Assembly (NCBI RefSeq): GCF_026262505.1
Contig: NC_067203.1
Location: 7,192,001 to 7,256,000, forward strand
DNA: 64,000 nt
Direction: 5' to 3'
Source: Trichomonas vaginalis G3
Lineage: Eukaryota; Parabasalia; Trichomonadida; Trichomonadidae
The stretch's first letter is position 1; each line of letters starts with the position of its first letter. Positions 63,294 through 64,000 of this stretch are shown in pieces. The notes beneath the pieces are model-generated. The model had not been told where the DNA came from. It searched no databases and saw only the letters and a list, made by a program, of their open reading frames with translations. A program made the translations under genes and the position numbers.

Positions 63294-63658
63294 TAGATAA
63301 TGACGATTGCTTTAAGAAAATATTTAAATACAGTGACTCAACGATGTCAATAGATGACCTTCGTGGAATGTTACCATCGACATTTACAGTAGAAGGTTCA
63401 GCAGGATTGCTTACAAGATTGTCAATTGGTGGTATTTGGTCTCGTGAGAATATTGTTATAAAATCCAGTATAAGTGAATTTGCTGAAGAATCTATATTAT
63501 GTCTTTCAAACTACATGTATTCGCCGCCGAAGCATTATAGTATAACAAACTTTGTCAGTAAGTTTAACATAAGACTTGTCGAACCTTCTTCAATGAAAGA
63601 TGTTGTGCTACCCAAAGACGGAAAGGATGGGCTCATTATTGAAATGATTTTAATATAG
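63294..63658 (+). pseudogene. Penton-like minor capsid gene, outer copy, right part
   Basis: It continues the outer gene cut by the inner Polinton. It begins with the second TAGAT and matches inner 42565-42930. Similarity to Polinton sequence stops at about 63655, the right limit of the outer remnant. Confidence 0.75.
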
Positions 63659-63861
63659 GGTGTCCAAAGGTGCGTTTAGCACAGCGCTCTATATGAGACT
63701 ATTAAAGGAGATATATGCTGATTATAAATATATAATAAAAAATATGAATATATGTATATGATGAGTAAGTTGTATTTTGGCGCCATGCCGGGATATAAAA
63801 TGAATTTTGAGACAAGAGGCGGTTTCGCGGGAAATTTTGGCGGGATTTTTTCATTTTTTTA
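63656..63861 (+). promoter_or_regulatory. Promoter with three E2F-like sites and an initiator
   Basis: Host sequence resumes here. TTTTGGCGCCA (63775-63785), TTTCGCGGGAAA (63823-63834) and TTTTGGCGGGA (63835-63845) all match the E2F consensus TTT(C/G)(C/G)CGC in one or other orientation. TCATT (63851-63855) is a canonical trichomonad initiator whose A lies 9 bases before the ATG at 63862. The sites suggest cell-cycle control, by analogy. Confidence 0.6.
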
Positions 63862-64000
63862 ATGAATCATAAAGAAAACATCCTCGCTCTTGCAAAAAAA
63901 TGCAAAGACTGTAAAAAAATCTACGAGACATTGGTAAAATGCTTCGGTATGGATGCTCCTCTATTCCACTTAACGTATCATGTTAGGATGTATCACTTCA
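63862..64000 (+). CDS. Start of a host gene of unknown family (partial)
   Basis: 46 codons, MNHKENILALAKKCKDCKKI and onward, open to the window edge. The start is supported by the initiator. The visible part is helical and Lys/Cys-rich; I do not recognise it. The promoter suggests an S-phase-type gene. Confidence 0.6.
   Translation, partial: MNHKENILALAKKCKDCKKIYETLVKCFGMDAPLFHLTYHVRMYHF

Larger units (their letters stand above)
36487..63655. mobile_element. Outer Polinton/Maverick remnant, with nested inner Polinton
   Basis: The left end AGTTAGTATAC matches the end of the inner element. The outer copy lies in the opposite orientation to the inner one: its right-end repeat and terminal small-gene fragment come first (36487-37325), then unrelated DNA (37326-39178), then three genes matching inner 42580-44880 in reverse. 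It stops at about 63655 without a second terminal repeat. Most of the element, including polymerase, integrase and major capsid regions, is missing. The inner Polinton (41129-63293) is inserted in its penton-like gene. The remnant is older than the inner insertion and cannot be autonomous. Its internal genes are about 97-98 percent identical in protein to the inner copy, while its terminal repeat is much more divergent, so the two parts may come from different Polintons. Confidence 0.85.

Noticed and set aside
63656-63720. Continuation of the interrupted host gene from 36405
   Set aside because: No open frame of useful length follows, and no similarity to the first part can be seen.

Overview
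The window looks like nuclear DNA of a trichomonad, most likely Trichomonas vaginalis. Three things suggest this: about one third GC with long intron-less genes; the short trichomonad initiator TCA(C/T)(A/T) lying 10-25 bases before the ATG of most host genes; and large Polinton/Maverick elements together with small DNA transposons. Species is an inference, because no database search was possible.

Positions 1-36486 are host sequence. A 32-copy array of a 120-bp satellite (402-4251) precedes five genes: a 2619-residue HECT ubiquitin ligase (4586-12445), a secreted or surface protein with a Pro/Thr-rich stalk (12710-15523, minus), a multi-membrane-pass protein with PAS-like and degenerate cyclase-like domains (18597-22655), an L-type lectin cargo receptor (24298-25593), and a 3198-residue HYDIN-like protein of the flagellar axoneme with an internal adenylate-kinase-like P-loop (26066-35662). 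Between them lie a decayed small gene (16119-16752), a mariner-like element with TA flanks (16766-18037) and a 1.1-kb TTAA-flanked element (23034-24124). A further host gene start (36405-36486) is cut off by a Polinton.

Positions 36487-63655 are a nest of Polintons. The outer element is an internally deleted remnant: one terminal repeat and a gene fragment (36487-37325), a patch of DNA-transposon sequence and a 132-bp inverted repeat (37326-39181), then three virion-type genes. An inner Polinton of about 22.2 kb (41129-63293) sits in the third of these genes. It has 708-bp terminal inverted repeats that look more than 99 percent identical, AG...CT ends and a short target duplication. It carries a retroviral-type integrase, protein-primed DNA polymerase B, packaging ATPase, double-jelly-roll major capsid protein, likely minor capsid proteins, a KilA-N protein, a phage tail-fibre/collar-like protein and many small unknown genes. 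Several genes are broken (roughly a dozen breaks), although the ends look very young.

The most unusual structures are in the inner Polinton. One is a GC-rich double-hairpin insert, found inside several genes in the same reading frame. The second is a repeated module built on the palindrome GGTGAGATCTCACC, found next to gene ends and terminal repeats; its repeats have changed together in the outer element. The third is a tRNA-like sequence with A and B boxes. The window ends with the start of another host gene (63862 onward), whose promoter has three E2F-like sites and a textbook initiator.
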